Assembly: GCF_900114035.1 (NCBI RefSeq)
Contig: NZ_FORP01000012.1
Span: forward strand, 1-64,000
Reading direction: 5' to 3'
Source of the DNA: Amycolatopsis sacchari
Lineage (GTDB): Bacteria > Actinomycetota > Actinomycetes > Mycobacteriales > Pseudonocardiaceae
Length of the DNA: 64,000 bases
Shown: positions 9,151 to 17,269 of the stretch, piece by piece
Layout: each line of letters opens with the position of its first letter
Numbering within the stretch: position 1 is the first letter of the stretch
Notes under the pieces: model-generated
Told to the model about the DNA's origin: nothing
Databases searched by the model: none
Seen by the model: the letters and a program-made list of their open reading frames with translations, nothing else
Program-made: the position numbers and the translations under genes

Positions 9151-10220
9151 CCCTCGGGGTCGAGGAGGAGTTCCTGCTCCTCGACCCCGCCACGGGCGCC
9201 ACCGTGCCGCGTGCCGCCCGCGTGCTCGAAGGACATCCGCCGCTACCGGACGGCGCGAGCCTGCAACCCGAACTCCGTGCCACGCAAGTGGAATCCGCGA
9301 CGGGGATCTGCACGACGGGACACGAACTCCGGGCGCAGCTCCGCCGCGGAAGGCGCTTTCTCCGCGAGGCCGCGAGCCTGCACGGCACCGCCGTCGCCGC
9401 CACCGGCACGTCCGTCCTTTCCGGACCCGCGGTGCTGGGCGCGAACGACGGCCGGTTCGCGCGCATCGACGAGCTGTACCGGGGGATGGTCGCCGACTAC
9501 GAGGCGTGCGGCTGCCACGTGCACGTCGGGATGCCGGACCGGGAGACGGGTGTCGCGGTGCTCAACCACCTGCGCCCCTGGCTGCCCGCGCTGCTGGCGC
9601 TGTCGGCGAACTCGCCGTTCGACCACGGCCGCGACACCGGCTACGGCAGCTGGCGCATGGTGCAGCAGTCGCGCTTCCCGGGCTCGGGCGTGCCGCCCTA
9701 CTTCGCCGACCTCGCCGCTTACGACGACGAAGTGGCGCGGCTGGTGGACTGCGGTGCACTGGTGGACGAGGCGATGTCGTTCTGGCTCGTCCGGTTGCCG
9801 AGCAGGCTGCCCACCATCGAGTTCCGCGTCGCGGACACCGCGCTGACCGTCGACGAGGCGGTCTTGCAGGCGCTGTTGTCCCGCGCGCTGGTGAGACGCG
9901 CGCTGGCCGACCTGGCGCAGGGGCTGGCCGCGCCCCGGCTGTCCGGACAGGTCGCCGCCGCGGCGGTGTGGACCGCGGCACGGGACGGCCTCGACGGCAG
10001 CGCCGTGCACCCGGCACTCGCCCAGCAGGTGCCCGTGGAGCGCGTCGTCGCGGCGTTGCTGGAGCACGTGCGGCCCGCGCTGGAGGACACCGGCGACCTG
10101 GAGTTCGTGCGCGAAGGGGTGCGGCGCCTGCTGCGGGACGGCACCGGCGCACGCCGGCAGCGCCACGCACTCGCCGCGGGGTTGCCCGCGTTGCTCACAA
10201 TGCTGACGGGTGAGGCGTAG
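9069..10220 (+). CDS. Carboxylate-amine ligase (GCS2/YbdK family)
   Basis: Member of the glutamate-cysteine ligase 2 family, with the N-terminal signature LGVEEEFLLLDP and GCHVHVGMPDRE in the active-site region; 383 residues from ATG 9069, a normal family length. ATG 9069 is chosen because the frame has no later ATG or GTG before the conserved core; a GTG at 9009 also exists. The gene begins 82 bp inside the Rieske gene in another frame, so expression is probably coupled. Family members form amide bonds using ATP, often between an acidic residue and an amine. A second GCS2 paralogue is present at 19752-20900 on the other strand. Confidence 0.85.
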   Translation: MSRIAVRHGRLGGPGPGDAGAAACGGLTLGVEEEFLLLDPATGATVPRAARVLEGHPPLPDGASLQPELRATQVESATGICTTGHELRAQLRRGRRFLREAASLHGTAVAATGTSVLSGPAVLGANDGRFARIDELYRGMVADYEACGCHVHVGMPDRETGVAVLNHLRPWLPALLALSANSPFDHGRDTGYGSWRMVQQSRFPGSGVPPYFADLAAYDDEVARLVDCGALVDEAMSFWLVRLPSRLPTIEFRVADTALTVDEAVLQALLSRALVRRALADLAQGLAAPRLSGQVAAAAVWTAARDGLDGSAVHPALAQQVPVERVVAALLEHVRPALEDTGDLEFVREGVRRLLRDGTGARRQRHALAAGLPALLTMLTGEA

Positions 10221-10249
10221 CAGCAGGAAAACGCGGGTATTCACCCGTT

Positions 10250-11233
10250 ATGACGACTGCTGTTGCCGTGCTGCCCGAGGCCAGGGGCCCCTTGTCGGAA
10301 GCGGTGCTGGACTCGCTGCGCCGGGACGAGCGTGGCGACTTCCCGGAACTGCCCGTGACCGGCGACGCCGACCCGTTCGGCGAGGACCTGCAGCTGGCGC
10401 TGCACGTGTGCTACGAGCTGCACTACCAGGGCCTGCCAGGCGTGGACCCGGAGTGGGAGTGGGACCCGGAGCTGCTGCGGCTGCGCGGCGCGATGGAGCG
10501 CGTGTTCCTCGCCGGGCTGCGGGCGCACACCGCGGGCGGCGAGGACGTGCGCGGTGAACTCGACGAGCTGCTCGTCGAACCCATCGACGGCACCGGCATC
10601 AGCCACTTCCTCGCCGAGCAGGGCGAGTGGTGGCACATGCGGGAGTACCTGACCCTCCGCTCGATCTACCACCTCAAGGAGGCCGACCCGCACGCGTGGG
10701 TCATCCCGCGGCTGCGCGGCCGGGCGAAGGCCGCGCTGGTCGCCGTGGAGTTCGACGAGTTCGGCGGGGGCCGGGCGGAGCGCCTGCACTCCCGGCTGTA
10801 CGCGGACCTGATGGACGCCGCCGGGCTGGACTCGGGCTACCTGCACTACCTGGACCAGGCGCCGGGCTGCATGCTGGCGGTCGTCAACCTGATGTCGTTG
10901 TTCGGGCTGCACCGGCGGCTGCGCGGCGCGCTGGTGGGCCACTTCGCGGCGGCCGAGATCACGACGGCGCCGAGCGCGATGCGCATGGAGAAGGCGCTGA
11001 ACCGGCTGGCCGCGCCGGACGCGTGCAAGCTGTTCTTCACGGAGCACATCGAGGCCGACGCCGTGCACGAACAGGTCATGCGGCACGACGTGATCGGCGG
11101 CCTCCTCGCGGACGAACCGGAGCTCGCGGCGGACGTCGTGTTCGGCATCCAGGCCACGAACCTGGTCGAGGCCCGGTTCGCCACGCACGTCCTGTCGGCG
11201 TGGCACTCGGGCCGGTCGTCACTGCGGTCCTGA
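10250..11233 (+). CDS. Haem-oxygenase-like iron enzyme (Haem_oxygenas_2)
   Basis: A 327-residue all-helical protein of the iron-containing redox enzyme family (haem-oxygenase-like di-iron fold). Likely metal ligands are in CYELHYQG and in FFTEHIEADAVHEQ, where Glu, His, Asp and His are spaced as on two helices; GHFAAAEIT is another conserved patch. Such enzymes carry out oxygen-dependent N-oxygenation, decarboxylation or C-C cleavage. It follows the GCS2 ligase by 29 bp, suggesting that the ligated product is oxidised. The gene ends at a bidirectional hairpin and faces the CDGSH/methyltransferase genes. The exact reaction is unknown. Confidence 0.78.
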   Translation: MTTAVAVLPEARGPLSEAVLDSLRRDERGDFPELPVTGDADPFGEDLQLALHVCYELHYQGLPGVDPEWEWDPELLRLRGAMERVFLAGLRAHTAGGEDVRGELDELLVEPIDGTGISHFLAEQGEWWHMREYLTLRSIYHLKEADPHAWVIPRLRGRAKAALVAVEFDEFGGGRAERLHSRLYADLMDAAGLDSGYLHYLDQAPGCMLAVVNLMSLFGLHRRLRGALVGHFAAAEITTAPSAMRMEKALNRLAAPDACKLFFTEHIEADAVHEQVMRHDVIGGLLADEPELAADVVFGIQATNLVEARFATHVLSAWHSGRSSLRS

Positions 11234-11242
11234 ACGAAAGGA

Positions 11243-11269
11243 GGGGCCTCGCCGCAGTGGCGAGGCCCC
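11243..11269. terminator. Bidirectional terminator hairpin
   Basis: Perfect 11-bp inverted repeat GGGGCCTCGCC / GGCGAGGCCCC with a 5-base loop (gcagt), lying between the convergent iron-enzyme gene and the CDGSH gene. There is no strong T-tract on either side, which is common in high-GC actinomycetes. Confidence 0.8.
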
Positions 11270-11275
11270 GGACGG

Positions 11276-11479
11276 TCAACCGCGGACTTTCTTGCGGTGG
11301 CTGGTGTCGCAGAAGGGAAAGCGCTTGCTGCGGCGGCAGGCGCACACCGCCACGACGAACCGGTCCGAGGTCACCGTGGACCCGTCGGGCAGCCGCAGCT
11401 CCACCGGTCCCTCCACGAGCACCGGCCCGCCCTGTTCGATCGTGACGCGGCGTGGTTCAGCGTTCGATGCGGTCGGCAC
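11276..11479 (-). CDS. CDGSH iron-sulfur domain protein
   Basis: A 67-residue protein ending in a CDGSH-type 2Fe-2S site: CACRRSKRFPFCDTSH supplies three Cys and one His in the family order, with Asp-Thr-Ser replacing the canonical Asp-Gly-Ser. Such proteins transfer electrons or clusters. It overlaps the 3' end of the methyltransferase gene by 23 bp and is the last gene of that minus-strand run. Its convergent neighbour is the haem-oxygenase-like iron enzyme, and the two may be functionally linked. Confidence 0.85.
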   Translation of the reverse strand: MPTASNAEPRRVTIEQGGPVLVEGPVELRLPDGSTVTSDRFVVAVCACRRSKRFPFCDTSHRKKVRG

Positions 11480-12143
11480 GGATCACCACCAGCTCTTCGG
11501 TCCGCTCGCCCGGTTCGATGAGGCCCGAGCTTTCCAGGTAGTCGATGCGGCTGCGCATCACGGGGCCGAACGGCTCCAGCGCACGCGCCACGACCGAGGA
11601 CTTCAACCCCTTGTCCCGCAAGGATTCCAAGGTCATCGACACCCCGCACAGTGCGGAGTGGACGACGAGGAGGGTCCCGTTCGGCGCGAGCAGGTCCGCC
11701 GCCCGGTCACACAGCTCGTCGAGGCACCGGCGGCCGTCGAACCCCGCGTCCCAGGCCAGTGCCGCCCCGCGCGCGGGATCCGGCGACGCGCAGGGCACGT
11801 ACGGCGGGTTCGCGGTGATGAGGTCGAACTGGCCCTCCACGGAGGACACCGAGCCGTGCCGCACCCGGACCGGCAGCCCGCGCATGCGCGCGTTGAACCG
11901 GGCGCTCAGCACGGCGGGCAGGTAGCGGTCCACCGCGGTCACCTGCCGGGCGCCGTGCCGCGCCGCGGCGATCGCCGCCACCCCGGACCCGGTGCACAGA
12001 TCCAAAGCCCGGGCCGGCCGGCCCAGCCGGGCGTCCCGCAACGCGCTCAACAGCAACCGGGTGTCCGCCTGCGGGCGGTAGACACCGGGCAGTCTCAGCA
12101 ACCACACCCGGCTGTGGTACCTCCGCCGGAGCGGGTCAAACAT
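11457..12143 (-). CDS. HemK2/Mtq2-like methyltransferase
   Basis: A 228-residue class I SAM-dependent methyltransferase. Motif I is ALDLCTGSGVAAIAA, and the catalytic motif NPPY (ITANPPYVPC) marks enzymes that methylate amide or amino nitrogens such as glutamine in release factors. It lacks the N-terminal helical domain of PrmC, so it resembles the shorter HemK2/Mtq2 group. The start overlaps the topoisomerase gene by 8 bp and the end overlaps the CDGSH gene by 23 bp, so the three are probably co-translated. The target could be a protein or a small molecule. Confidence 0.85.
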   Translation of the reverse strand: MFDPLRRRYHSRVWLLRLPGVYRPQADTRLLLSALRDARLGRPARALDLCTGSGVAAIAAARHGARQVTAVDRYLPAVLSARFNARMRGLPVRVRHGSVSSVEGQFDLITANPPYVPCASPDPARGAALAWDAGFDGRRCLDELCDRAADLLAPNGTLLVVHSALCGVSMTLESLRDKGLKSSVVARALEPFGPVMRSRIDYLESSGLIEPGERTEELVVIRADRIER

Positions 12144-13155
12144 GGGGCCGCTTGTTCAGCAGCCGGATCACCGCGCGTTCCAGCACCTGCCGGTCCTCGT
12201 CGCCGTGGATGCCACGGTCACCCAGCCGGCGCAGGGCCGATTCCACGGTGAGGCCCTCCTCGTAGGCCTTCACCACCCGTGGATCCACATAGGATTTCCT
12301 CGCCACGGCAGGGGTGTTGCCGAGGTTCTCGGCGACCTCCCGCATGACCGCGGCCTGCGTGCGCTTGAGGCCACGCTGGGACTTCACCGGCCCCGCCGCC
12401 GCGAACGCCGCCGCCGCGAGCACGGTCGCGTGCCACGTGCGCAGGTCCTTCCCGGTGAACTCGTCCCCGGCCAGCTCCTTGAACCGCTCGTTGATGGCCT
12501 CGGCGTGCACCTCGTGCCAGCCGAGCCGGTCGCGGTAGACCAGCAGCCGGTCCGAACCGGACTTCACCCGCAGCAGCCCCCTGATGACCTTCGCCAGCTC
12601 GGGGTCGGTGATGCTGTGGTTGCGTTCGATGCTGCCCTTGGCGTTGTAGCAGAAGGTGATCTCGTCGCCGCGCACGCTGACGTCTTCCTTGAGCAGCGTG
12701 GCCGCACCCCGCGTGCCGTTCGCCTCGGCGTACTCCTCGCTGCCGGTGCGGAACACGCCCCGGTCGAGCATGCGCAGCGCGGCGGCGAGCACGCGGGTCC
12801 TGGTGTACCCGCGCTCGTCGAGGTCGGCCGCCACCCGCTCACGCCACTTCGGCAGGCACCTGGCCAGGCGCAGCACGCGGTCGTGCTTCTGCTCGTCGCG
12901 CTCCCGCCGCCACTGCTCGTGGTAGAGGTACTGCTTGCGGCCCGCGTCGTCGATGCCGACCGCCTGGATGTGCCCGTTGGGCCGCGGTGAGATCCACACC
13001 TTGCGCCAGGCAGGCGGGATCACCAGGTCCTGCACGCGCTGCAGCGTCTCCTCGTCCCGCAGCGGCTCGCCCTCGGGCGTGAAGTAGCGAAAGCCCTTGC
13101 CGCTGCGGCGCCGCCGGATGCCGGGCTTCGCGAGATCACTCCTGGCCAGGCGCAT
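12136..13155 (-). CDS. DNA topoisomerase IB
   Basis: A 339-residue enzyme of the poxvirus/bacterial type IB topoisomerase family, which relaxes supercoils through a 3'-phosphotyrosine intermediate. Recognisable elements are the N-terminal IRRRRSGKGFRYFTPEG, the catalytic core KDLRTWHATVLAA and the likely active-site tyrosine in ARKSYVDPRV. Length is normal for the bacterial group (about 330-360). It lies 18 bp downstream of the DUF2795 gene and overlaps the methyltransferase gene by 8 bp. Topo IB is an accessory enzyme in actinomycetes, so the gene is probably dispensable. Confidence 0.92.
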   Translation of the reverse strand: MRLARSDLAKPGIRRRRSGKGFRYFTPEGEPLRDEETLQRVQDLVIPPAWRKVWISPRPNGHIQAVGIDDAGRKQYLYHEQWRRERDEQKHDRVLRLARCLPKWRERVAADLDERGYTRTRVLAAALRMLDRGVFRTGSEEYAEANGTRGAATLLKEDVSVRGDEITFCYNAKGSIERNHSITDPELAKVIRGLLRVKSGSDRLLVYRDRLGWHEVHAEAINERFKELAGDEFTGKDLRTWHATVLAAAAFAAAGPVKSQRGLKRTQAAVMREVAENLGNTPAVARKSYVDPRVVKAYEEGLTVESALRRLGDRGIHGDEDRQVLERAVIRLLNKRPHV

Positions 13156-13173
13156 CCTGACCTCCGACCGCTC

Positions 13174-13368
13174 TCATCCGGCCTCGGTCAGTGCGCTCGT
13201 CACGGCACCGAGATCGCGGTAGGTGCGGTCGGGCAGGCCGCCGAGGTGGCCGAGGGTGCCGTCGTCGGCGCCCTGCGCGGCGGCCTGCCGCAGCAGCTCG
13301 GCCCTGTCGCACGGGAAGTCCACATCGGACAGCAGCGTGCGGAGCCGGTCCTCCTCGGGCAACGTCAT
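13174..13368 (-). CDS. DUF2795 small protein
   Basis: A 64-residue protein with the DUF2795 pattern: a short helical domain beginning LRTLLSDVDFPCDRAELLRQAAA, then Gly/Asp-rich turns and LGGLPDRTYRDLGAV. These small proteins are common in actinobacteria and have no established activity. It lies between the carotenoid oxygenase (40 bp upstream) and topoisomerase IB (18 bp downstream) on the same strand. Confidence 0.75.
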   Translation of the reverse strand: MTLPEEDRLRTLLSDVDFPCDRAELLRQAAAQGADDGTLGHLGGLPDRTYRDLGAVTSALTEAG

Positions 13369-13407
13369 GCCCCGGAAGTACCCGGTGGCCGGGCGGGCAA
13401 ACCGGGC

Positions 13408-14655
13408 TCAGTCCGCGATCCAGTTGCCGTGGAACCCTTCGGGCACGCGGGCGGGCAGGTGCACGGTCGCCACCGGTTCGCGCAGGTCCGTCGCGTCGAG
13501 GACGACGACGTCGCTGGCGTCGCGCGCCCGGTCGTACACGTAGGTGATCAACCAGTTCGGCGGCGCGAACACCGCTTCGCCGGGCTTGCGGCCCGGCCCG
13601 AACTCGTGCGCGGTGGCGCCGCCGCCGTGCAGGTCGTAACGCACGAGCGCGTCGTCCGCCGTGACGTGGCCGTAGCGGACGTCGAGCCCGGCGAGCCGGT
13701 CGTCGATGCGAGGGAACTCGCACGGCCGGTCGTCGAGCTGCTCCTCGCGGACGGTGCCCGTGCGCAGGTCCACGGTCCACCGCCACAGCGTCGCGGGCCC
13801 GTCCTCGTGCCCCGGCCACCACAGGTGCGCGTACCGCACGACGTGCAGCACGATCGCGTCTCCGGCCTCGTGGGCGTTGAGGGTGTGGAAGACGTAGCAC
13901 GGCTCGACCGGGAACCAGCGCACCTCGCCGTGCGGGTCCTGCCGCGACAGCACACCGATGCGTGCCCCATAGCTTTCGCTCCACTCGTACGGCATGCCCT
14001 GCCCCGGGCTGAACACCACGGGCAGGTCGAGGAACACGACGTGCCTGCTGGTGAGGGTGAAGTCGTGCATCATCGTCGCGCCCGGCACGTCGATGGGACG
14101 GGACAGCTGGAGCTCGCCGTGGGCGTCGGCCCGGTGGTAGGTCACGTACGGCTCGCGCACGTCGTAACCGAAGAAGTGCAGTTCGCCGGTTTCCGGGCAG
14201 ATCTTGGGGTGCGCCGTCATCGCGGTGGTGAGCTTGCCCGAGAAGTCGTAGGGGCCCACCGTGTCGAGTTCGTGCGTGATCTCGTACGGCAGCGAGGACT
14301 CGACGAGCGCGAGGGTCTTCCCCGCGTGGTTCACGACGTGGGTGTTGGCGAGAGACGCCGTGCGGTCGACCGTGCCGTCCTCCCGGTAGAGGCGCACCGA
14401 TGGGTCCTCGAAGCTGCGGGTGCGGACCCAGCGGTTGCGGTACCACGCCGCACGCCCCTGCTCGAACCGGACGCCGTGGATCATCCCGTCGCCGACGAAC
14501 CAGTGCGCGGACTCGTCGCGCGGGTTCGGGCCGTTGCGCAGGTACCAGCCGGTCAGCTCCGGCGGGATCGAGCCGGTGACGGGCAGGTCGAACTCGGTCA
14601 GCTCGTCGGTGACGGGCGCGTAGTTGCCCTTGAGGTGGAAGGTCGTCCGGGTCAT
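13408..14655 (-). CDS. Carotenoid cleavage oxygenase
   Basis: A 415-residue member of the carotenoid oxygenase (RPE65/CCO) family, a seven-bladed propeller with a non-haem iron held by four histidines. All four histidine regions are visible: AHPKICPETGELHFFGY, MMHDFTLTSRH, FHTLNAHEAGD and the C-terminal PEGFHGNWI. It should cleave an apocarotenoid or stilbene-type double bond with oxygen. The start ATG 14655 is preceded by AAGGAGCTGTC and overlaps the stop of the upstream membrane-protein gene by 4 bp, so the two form a unit under the PadR operator at 15225-15265. Confidence 0.92.
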   Translation of the reverse strand: MTRTTFHLKGNYAPVTDELTEFDLPVTGSIPPELTGWYLRNGPNPRDESAHWFVGDGMIHGVRFEQGRAAWYRNRWVRTRSFEDPSVRLYREDGTVDRTASLANTHVVNHAGKTLALVESSLPYEITHELDTVGPYDFSGKLTTAMTAHPKICPETGELHFFGYDVREPYVTYHRADAHGELQLSRPIDVPGATMMHDFTLTSRHVVFLDLPVVFSPGQGMPYEWSESYGARIGVLSRQDPHGEVRWFPVEPCYVFHTLNAHEAGDAIVLHVVRYAHLWWPGHEDGPATLWRWTVDLRTGTVREEQLDDRPCEFPRIDDRLAGLDVRYGHVTADDALVRYDLHGGGATAHEFGPGRKPGEAVFAPPNWLITYVYDRARDASDVVVLDATDLREPVATVHLPARVPEGFHGNWIAD

Positions 14656-15200
14656 GACAGCTCCTTCAGCGCGCGGGCGCGCACGATCGCGGGGTAGCGG
14701 ATGGTGAACACGGCCGGCACCGCGAACCCGATGACCTCCACCACGATCACGCCCACCGTGCCGTGCACGAGCGACAACGCGACGGCGTGGAAGGTGAACC
14801 CGCTTGCCCACACCGCGGTGATCACGGCGTTGGTGCGGCGGAAGAGCGGGTTGTCCCACATCTCGGGCCCGATCATCGTGCGGGCGATGCCGAGCGTGAA
14901 CGGCTTGCCGACGGCGAGCGAGCCCCAGGCGGTGAGGGCGAGCCAGATCGACGGCAGCGCCACGATCTCGTGGCGCAGCGGGGAGTCCGGAGCGGCGAAG
15001 GCGAACACCGTCAGGAGTGTGAAGAACAACGCGCCGCTGAGTTCGATGACCAGCGCGTCCCAGGGCGTGCGGCGACGGCGTTGCCAGACGACGAGCACCG
15101 CCGACACCAGGAGGCCCGCCAGAGCGCTGTAGCGCCAGTCGACCTCCTTGGCCAGGACCGCGTACGCCAGCCAGGGGGCGAAACTCCGCAGAAAGTGCAT
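14652..15200 (-). CDS. Integral membrane protein, partner of carotenoid oxygenase
   Basis: A 182-residue, very hydrophobic protein with about six membrane segments (for example WLAYAVLAKEV, LLVSAVLVVW and ALFFTLLTVFAFAA). I do not recognise the family. The start ATG 15200 has a GAGGAG site 9 bases upstream; a longer frame upstream runs across the divergent regulator and is not real. It is the first gene after the PadR-controlled promoter and is translationally coupled to the carotenoid oxygenase. A role in handling the lipid-soluble substrate or product is possible but is inferred only from position. Confidence 0.75.
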   Translation of the reverse strand: MHFLRSFAPWLAYAVLAKEVDWRYSALAGLLVSAVLVVWQRRRRTPWDALVIELSGALFFTLLTVFAFAAPDSPLRHEIVALPSIWLALTAWGSLAVGKPFTLGIARTMIGPEMWDNPLFRRTNAVITAVWASGFTFHAVALSLVHGTVGVIVVEVIGFAVPAVFTIRYPAIVRARALKELS

Positions 15201-15224
15201 CGACCACTCCTCAACATTCCAAGA

Positions 15225-15265
15225 TTGACAGGTCGAAGTTAGAAGGTGAGACTTCGACCTGTCAA
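15225..15265. promoter_or_regulatory. PadR operator, 15-bp inverted repeat
   Basis: Perfect inverted repeat TTGACAGGTCGAAGT (15225-15239) and ACTTCGACCTGTCAA (15251-15265) with an 11-bp spacer, between the PadR gene and the membrane-protein/carotenoid-oxygenase operon. On the minus strand the outer TTGACA (15265-15260) with TAACTT (15241-15236) makes an 18-bp-spaced promoter. On the plus strand TTCGAC (15253-15258) and TAGGAT (15276-15281) would drive padR. The operator overlaps both promoters, which predicts joint repression and autoregulation. Confidence 0.85.
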
Positions 15266-15287
15266 GAGTGGAAGGTAGGATCTGCCC

Positions 15288-15803
15288 ATGAGTCTCCGAC
15301 ACGCCGTGCTGGGTCTGCTGGCGGAGGGTCCGGCCAGCGGCTGGGACCTGATGCAGAAGTTCGACCTCGCGCTGACCGACGTCTGGCCCGCCACGCAGAG
15401 CCAGGTCTACGGCGAGCTGAACAAGCTCGCCGCCGCCGGGCTGCTGGAGGTCGTCGCCGAAGGGCCGCGCGGGCGCAAGGAGTACGCGATCACCGGCGAG
15501 GGGCGGGCGGAGCTGCGGCGGTGGCTGATGGAGACCCCGCCGCGGAACCGCCGGAACGAGGTGCTGCTGCGGGTCTTCTTCCTCAACGCGGTCGAAACGG
15601 GCCAGGCGAGGGAGTTCCTGGCGCGCTGGACGGAGACGGCGGCCGAGGAGCACGAACGCCTGCGCAAGCTCGACGACCAGGTGGACTGGGGCGACGACGC
15701 GTTGTCCGTGTACGGCAGGCTCGCGCTGGAGTGGGGCCTGCGGTTCACGCAGATGCACCGGGAGTGGGCCGAATGGGCGCTGGAGCGGCTGCCGGAGAAA
15801 TAA
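15288..15803 (+). CDS. PadR-family transcriptional regulator
   Basis: A 171-residue PadR-like winged-helix regulator. The N-terminal half is the DNA-binding domain (RHAVLGLLAEGPASGWDLMQKFD, then QVYGELNKLAAAGLLEV and GRKEYAITGEGRAEL); the C-terminal half is a helical Vir_act_alpha_C dimerisation region. It is divergent from the carotenoid oxygenase operon and separated from it by a perfect inverted repeat, so it most likely represses that operon and itself. ATG 15288 lies exactly 7 bp after a TAGGAT -10 box, which suggests a leaderless mRNA. Confidence 0.9.
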   Translation: MSLRHAVLGLLAEGPASGWDLMQKFDLALTDVWPATQSQVYGELNKLAAAGLLEVVAEGPRGRKEYAITGEGRAELRRWLMETPPRNRRNEVLLRVFFLNAVETGQAREFLARWTETAAEEHERLRKLDDQVDWGDDALSVYGRLALEWGLRFTQMHREWAEWALERLPEK

Positions 15804-15831
15804 GCGCGGCCGGGTTGTGGTTGCGCTCACC

Positions 15832-16542
15832 ATGAGCCTGGTGAAGGTGGAACGTGGTGCGAAGCGGGTGCGGGTGGTCTTCGGTGGCAAGGTCGTCGCC
15901 GACACACTGCGGCCGCTGCTGGTGTGGGAGGTGCCGTACTACCCGGCGTACTACCTGCCGAAGGAGGACTTCGCCGAGGGCGTGCTCGTCCCCGGCGACG
16001 GCAAGGCGCTGACGGTCCGCGTGGGCGAGCGCGAGGCCGTGGATGCCGGCGTGGAGTACGAGGACGAACCCGAGGTGCGCGGCCACGTGCGCCTCGACTT
16101 CGAGGCGATGGACAGCTGGTTCGAGGAGGACGAGGAGATCTTCGTCCACCCCCGTGACCCGTACAAGCGCGTGGACATCCTGGGCAGTTCCCGGCACGTG
16201 AGGGTCGAGATCGACGGCGTCACGGTCGCCGACTCGCACAGCCCCCGCCTGCTGTTCGAGACCGGCCTGCCGACGCGGTACTACCTGCCGAAGACCGACG
16301 TGCGCCTGGACCTCCTGGAGCCGAGCGACACGATCACGCGCTGCCCGTACAAGGGCTCGGCGGAGTACTACTCGGTGCGCGTCGGGGACAAGCTGCACCA
16401 GGACGTCGTCTGGTACTACCGCACGCCGCTGCCGGAGAGCCAGAAGGTCCAGGGCCTGGTCTGTTTCTACAACGAGAAGGTCGACATCTACGTCGACGGT
16501 GTGAAGGAGGAACGGCCGAAGACCCCGTTCTCGGCCGACTAG
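15832..16542 (+). CDS. DUF427 protein with two DUF427 domains
   Basis: A 236-residue protein containing two copies of the DUF427 fold: first VRVVFGGKVVADTLRPLLVWE...YYLPKEDF, then VRVEIDGVTVADSHSPRLLFE...YYLPKTDVR with the typical CPYKGSAEYYSVRVG stretch. These small beta-rich proteins are widespread in actinobacteria with no proven activity. ATG 15832 begins the conserved sequence; GTG 15817 is also in frame. Neither has a clear ribosome site. The stop codon TAG is part of the -10 box of the next gene. Confidence 0.82.
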   Translation: MSLVKVERGAKRVRVVFGGKVVADTLRPLLVWEVPYYPAYYLPKEDFAEGVLVPGDGKALTVRVGEREAVDAGVEYEDEPEVRGHVRLDFEAMDSWFEEDEEIFVHPRDPYKRVDILGSSRHVRVEIDGVTVADSHSPRLLFETGLPTRYYLPKTDVRLDLLEPSDTITRCPYKGSAEYYSVRVGDKLHQDVVWYYRTPLPESQKVQGLVCFYNEKVDIYVDGVKEERPKTPFSAD

Positions 16543-16551
16543 GCTTTCCCC

Positions 16552-17262
16552 ATGCAGGATCGCCTCTACTTCCGGCAGTTGCTGTCGGGCCGCGACTTCG
16601 CCGTCGGGGACCCGGTCGCCACGCAGATGGTCAACTTCGCCTACCTGATCGGCGACCGGGAGACGCGGGAGGCCGTGGTCGTGGACCCGGCCTACGCCGT
16701 GGGTGACCTGCTCGACGTCCTCGCCGCCGACGACATGCGGCTCACCGGCGTCCTCGCCACGCACCACCACCCCGACCACGTCGGCGGCAGCATGATGGGC
16801 TTCACCCTCGCCGGGCTCGCCGAGCTGCTCGCCCGCGAAGCCGTGCCCGTGCACGTCAACCGCAACGAAACCGAGTGGGTCCAGCGCGTCACCGGCCTGT
16901 CCGCGACCGACCTCACCGGCCACGACCACGACGACGTCGTGCACGTCGGCGAGATCCCGATCCGGCTCCTGCACACCCCCGGCCACACCCCGGGCAGCCA
17001 GTGCTTCCTGCTCGGCGACCGGCTCGTCGCGGGCGACACGCTGTTCCTGGAAGGCTGTGGCCGCACCGATTTCCCGGGCGGCGACGCCGAAGCGATGTAC
17101 CACAGCCTCTGCGCGCTGGCCGACCTCCCCGGCGATCCCGTGGTCTTCCCCGGGCACCAGTACTCCGCCGCGCCCTCGGCGCCCCTGTCCTCGGTGCGGG
17201 AGAACAACTTCGTCTACCGCCCCAAGAACCTCGACGAGTGGAAGACGATGTTCGGGGGCTGA
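16552..17262 (+). CDS. MBL-fold metallo-hydrolase (glyoxalase II-like)
   Basis: A 236-residue metallo-beta-lactamase-fold hydrolase. The metal motif THHHPDHVGG supplies HxHxDH; TPGHTPGSQCFLLGDRLVAGDTLF gives the next His and bridging Asp, and FPGHQYS the last His. The pattern resembles glyoxalase II and persulfide dioxygenase-like enzymes, so a thioester or sulfur substrate is likely. ATG 16552 lies 7 bp after TAGGCT (16540-16545), suggesting a leaderless transcript starting just after the DUF427 stop. It converges on the TetR gene with a 7-bp gap. Confidence 0.88.
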   Translation: MQDRLYFRQLLSGRDFAVGDPVATQMVNFAYLIGDRETREAVVVDPAYAVGDLLDVLAADDMRLTGVLATHHHPDHVGGSMMGFTLAGLAELLAREAVPVHVNRNETEWVQRVTGLSATDLTGHDHDDVVHVGEIPIRLLHTPGHTPGSQCFLLGDRLVAGDTLFLEGCGRTDFPGGDAEAMYHSLCALADLPGDPVVFPGHQYSAAPSAPLSSVRENNFVYRPKNLDEWKTMFGG

Positions 17263-17269
17263 TGAACAG

